Shown: piece after piece, positions 62,314 through 64,000 of the stretch
Layout: every line of letters starts with the position of its first letter
Numbering within the stretch: position 1 is the first letter of the stretch
From: Ophiodon elongatus
Lineage: Eukaryota > Chordata > Actinopteri > Perciformes > Hexagrammidae
Assembly: GCA_016806645.1 (NCBI GenBank)
Contig: JACSYO010000129.1
Span: forward strand, 1 to 64,000
DNA: 64,000 nucleotides
Direction: 5' to 3'
Notes under the pieces: model-generated
What the model was told of the DNA's origin: nothing
Databases searched by the model: none
The model's input: only the letters and a program-made list of their open reading frames with translations
Made by a program: the position numbers and the translations under genes

Positions 62314-64000
62314 AATACAACACTAATGCATTAATAGAGAAGGCATTTATTCCAAAATAATGTTGGAGAGAACATGACTGTGGCCTACCTGGCTCTTATT
62401 GAGAAGAGTTAGTATTATTGTAATATACAGCAGGCTTAGAAATTGAAGGTGTATTAGCATTAATCAAATTAAACATGATTATATTCTCTCTTTACATACA
62501 TACAAATACACATCTGACTCATTATCATTTAAACACTGAGAGGGTGGGTTTCTAGGCTAACTATTAATCACTAACCTGACTGGGAAACTGGTACTGAAGC
62601 AGGTTATAATCTGTCAGAACATTATTTTACATTATATGAGAAGAAAAAGCACCTGCACCTGAATTTTGAACAGTTCCTGTGAATAATTGGTTTTGCTGCA
62701 GGAGGTGACAGATGGATCGTGGTGACAGAATAAAAATGAGAATGTTTATTTCCTGTCCTGACGTGCATGAAACAACATTTAAGAGTATTTATCTCTCAAC
62801 ATCTCTTCATTTATTTCCTTTCTGCCTAATTTTTCTATTTTCTTTTGTTTTCCCTCCCTTTCTCTGTAACTTTTATCTAACTTGGTCTTCCTCCCTCTTA
62901 CCCATCCTGTCTTCTCCCTGTTTTCTGTATTTACACCACCATATTTGTGCATGTGAGGCTTTTTCTCCTCAGAAGCTTTTGTTCAACCAAAACTGTTCAA
63001 ATCAATTTTAAATTTCATTGCTTTTTGTTGATGTTCCTCCATTCCTTCACTTCCTTTCTTCCTCCTACCTTTTCTCTTTGCTGCTCTGCGCGATAAGGAA
63101 GGTCGATTCAGCTGCTCTCAGAAGGTTGGAGAGAGAGCAGCGTTTCTGTGACCAACACTCTGGTGAACCTGATGAGTATCTGAAAAGGGAAGTGTTGCTG
63201 TTGTATCCGGCTCTGGACTTTAAAATGCTGATGCTGTTAGTCTTTTGGGATGTGAGTACGCAAATACTCACACCTCTTAGATCCTCTGATTTGAGAGAAA
63301 GTTTAAGGGAAAATGAACTGTAAAGGAAATTTCAGCGTTTCAAGGACTGTCCTTTGTGGAGATTCTCATGGTAATTGTGAAAACTGTTACTTTGCTGCAG
63401 TATGTAGAAATGTTCTCATTATTAATTCTTTAAAATCTCACTCTTCTCTGACTGATAAAGTGATAAATCTCACAATGAGGTTTGGTGTAGTATTTGCTAA
63501 ATATTGTGTAAACTATTCTTTCACAAAATGAAAAGTAATAGTAATAGTAATAGAAAAATGAAAATGATCACTTTAGGAGAAAAATTATCAAACTGGATGA
63601 AATCCTGATTGATCCACATTCACATTTCCTTCACAGCCGTCACCATGTTAATAAGTGAGGTGGGCTGTGTAGCTGTTATCTGAATGGATCACACTTTCTT
63701 TCTACAACAGTTTCTATCACCCAAACACACCCAGAATAGCTGCTGTTCTGTCTTTTTACCCTTTTCCCTTGATGTTTGTCTGCAAACACAAATGCAACAT
63801 GTAATTATTCAGAGAGGAAACACTGAATCAGTCTATTTGCTATAATTAAAGCCTCAAGGTTGAAGAGGGAACAGCTGTACTCAGTCAGGAACCTACACTT
63901 ATGTATGAAAACGCCTGATGTACTGATTCACAGATGAATGTGTTCAAACAGACAGATTATACAGCAGTTTAGCTGAACGTGTTCCTATTTGTGTTTCTGA
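62314..64000. other. No gene recognised
   Basis: A plus-strand frame at 63091-63252 has exon-like composition (DSAALRRLEREQRFC, EPDEYLKREVLLLYPAL) and is followed by GTGAGTACG, a good donor. An AAGGAAG acceptor-like context precedes it. I know no matching protein. An AGTAAT trimer run is at 63534-63551. Confidence 0.35.

Overview
The window looks like non-coding DNA from a ray-finned (teleost) fish. It is AT-rich and dense in (GT)n/(CA)n microsatellites. It carries relics of fish-type transposons: an L2/Rex-like LINE 3' end, a hAT-type non-autonomous element, and short inverted-repeat elements. Almost no open frame looks like protein. Organism and families are judged from recognised patterns, not from a database search.

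The only convincing piece of a gene is on the minus strand at 49146-49209. It is a short first coding exon with a good Kozak context, a 21-residue signal-peptide-like sequence and a phase-1 GC-type splice donor. It sits in the only CpG-rich patch of the window (about 49.16-49.41 kb), with a (GA)28-G10 tract just upstream. The sequence resembles the alternative signal-peptide exon of the IgLON neural adhesion genes (neurotrimin/OPCML), whose first introns are huge. If that is right, 1-49145 is first intron and 49.5-64 kb is upstream or longer-isoform intron, which would explain the lack of other exons. The family name is an inference.

At larger scale the window appears to contain an old tandem duplication. 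Blocks in the left copy (about 2.4-22.4 kb) reappear in the same order and orientation in the right copy (about 24.9-60.0 kb). Pairs by start: 2377/24864, 3101/25746, 5054/27429, 6410/33126, 8757/42822, 9983/45738, 10750/46122, 11370/48450, 22332/59955. A further pair, 24081/62153, is inverted. The right copy is much longer, mostly because of about 11.7 kb of difference between the 5.1 kb and 8.8 kb anchors. I could not find the CpG-rich first exon in the left copy.

Region by region. 1-4.2 kb: unique sequence, the left ends of the duplication and a short perfect palindrome. 4.26-4.37 kb: a dispersed repeat whose 79-bp core occurs inverted and identical at 29.42-29.50 kb. 10.2 kb: a 112-bp (TG)56. 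11.85 kb: a palindromic MITE. 16.65-17.46 kb: a 13 x 32-bp minisatellite in a transposon-like surround. 19.0-19.5 kb: LINE 3' end. 29.06-29.34 kb: hAT-type fragment. 30.24-30.78 kb: a MITE-like element. 40-45 kb: a cluster of microsatellites. 49.2 kb: first exon and promoter. 57.4, 58.8 and 60.7 kb: further copies of the dispersed repeat and the palindromic MITE. 61.5-61.7 kb: a second LINE relic. No tRNA, rRNA, CRISPR array or complete gene was seen.
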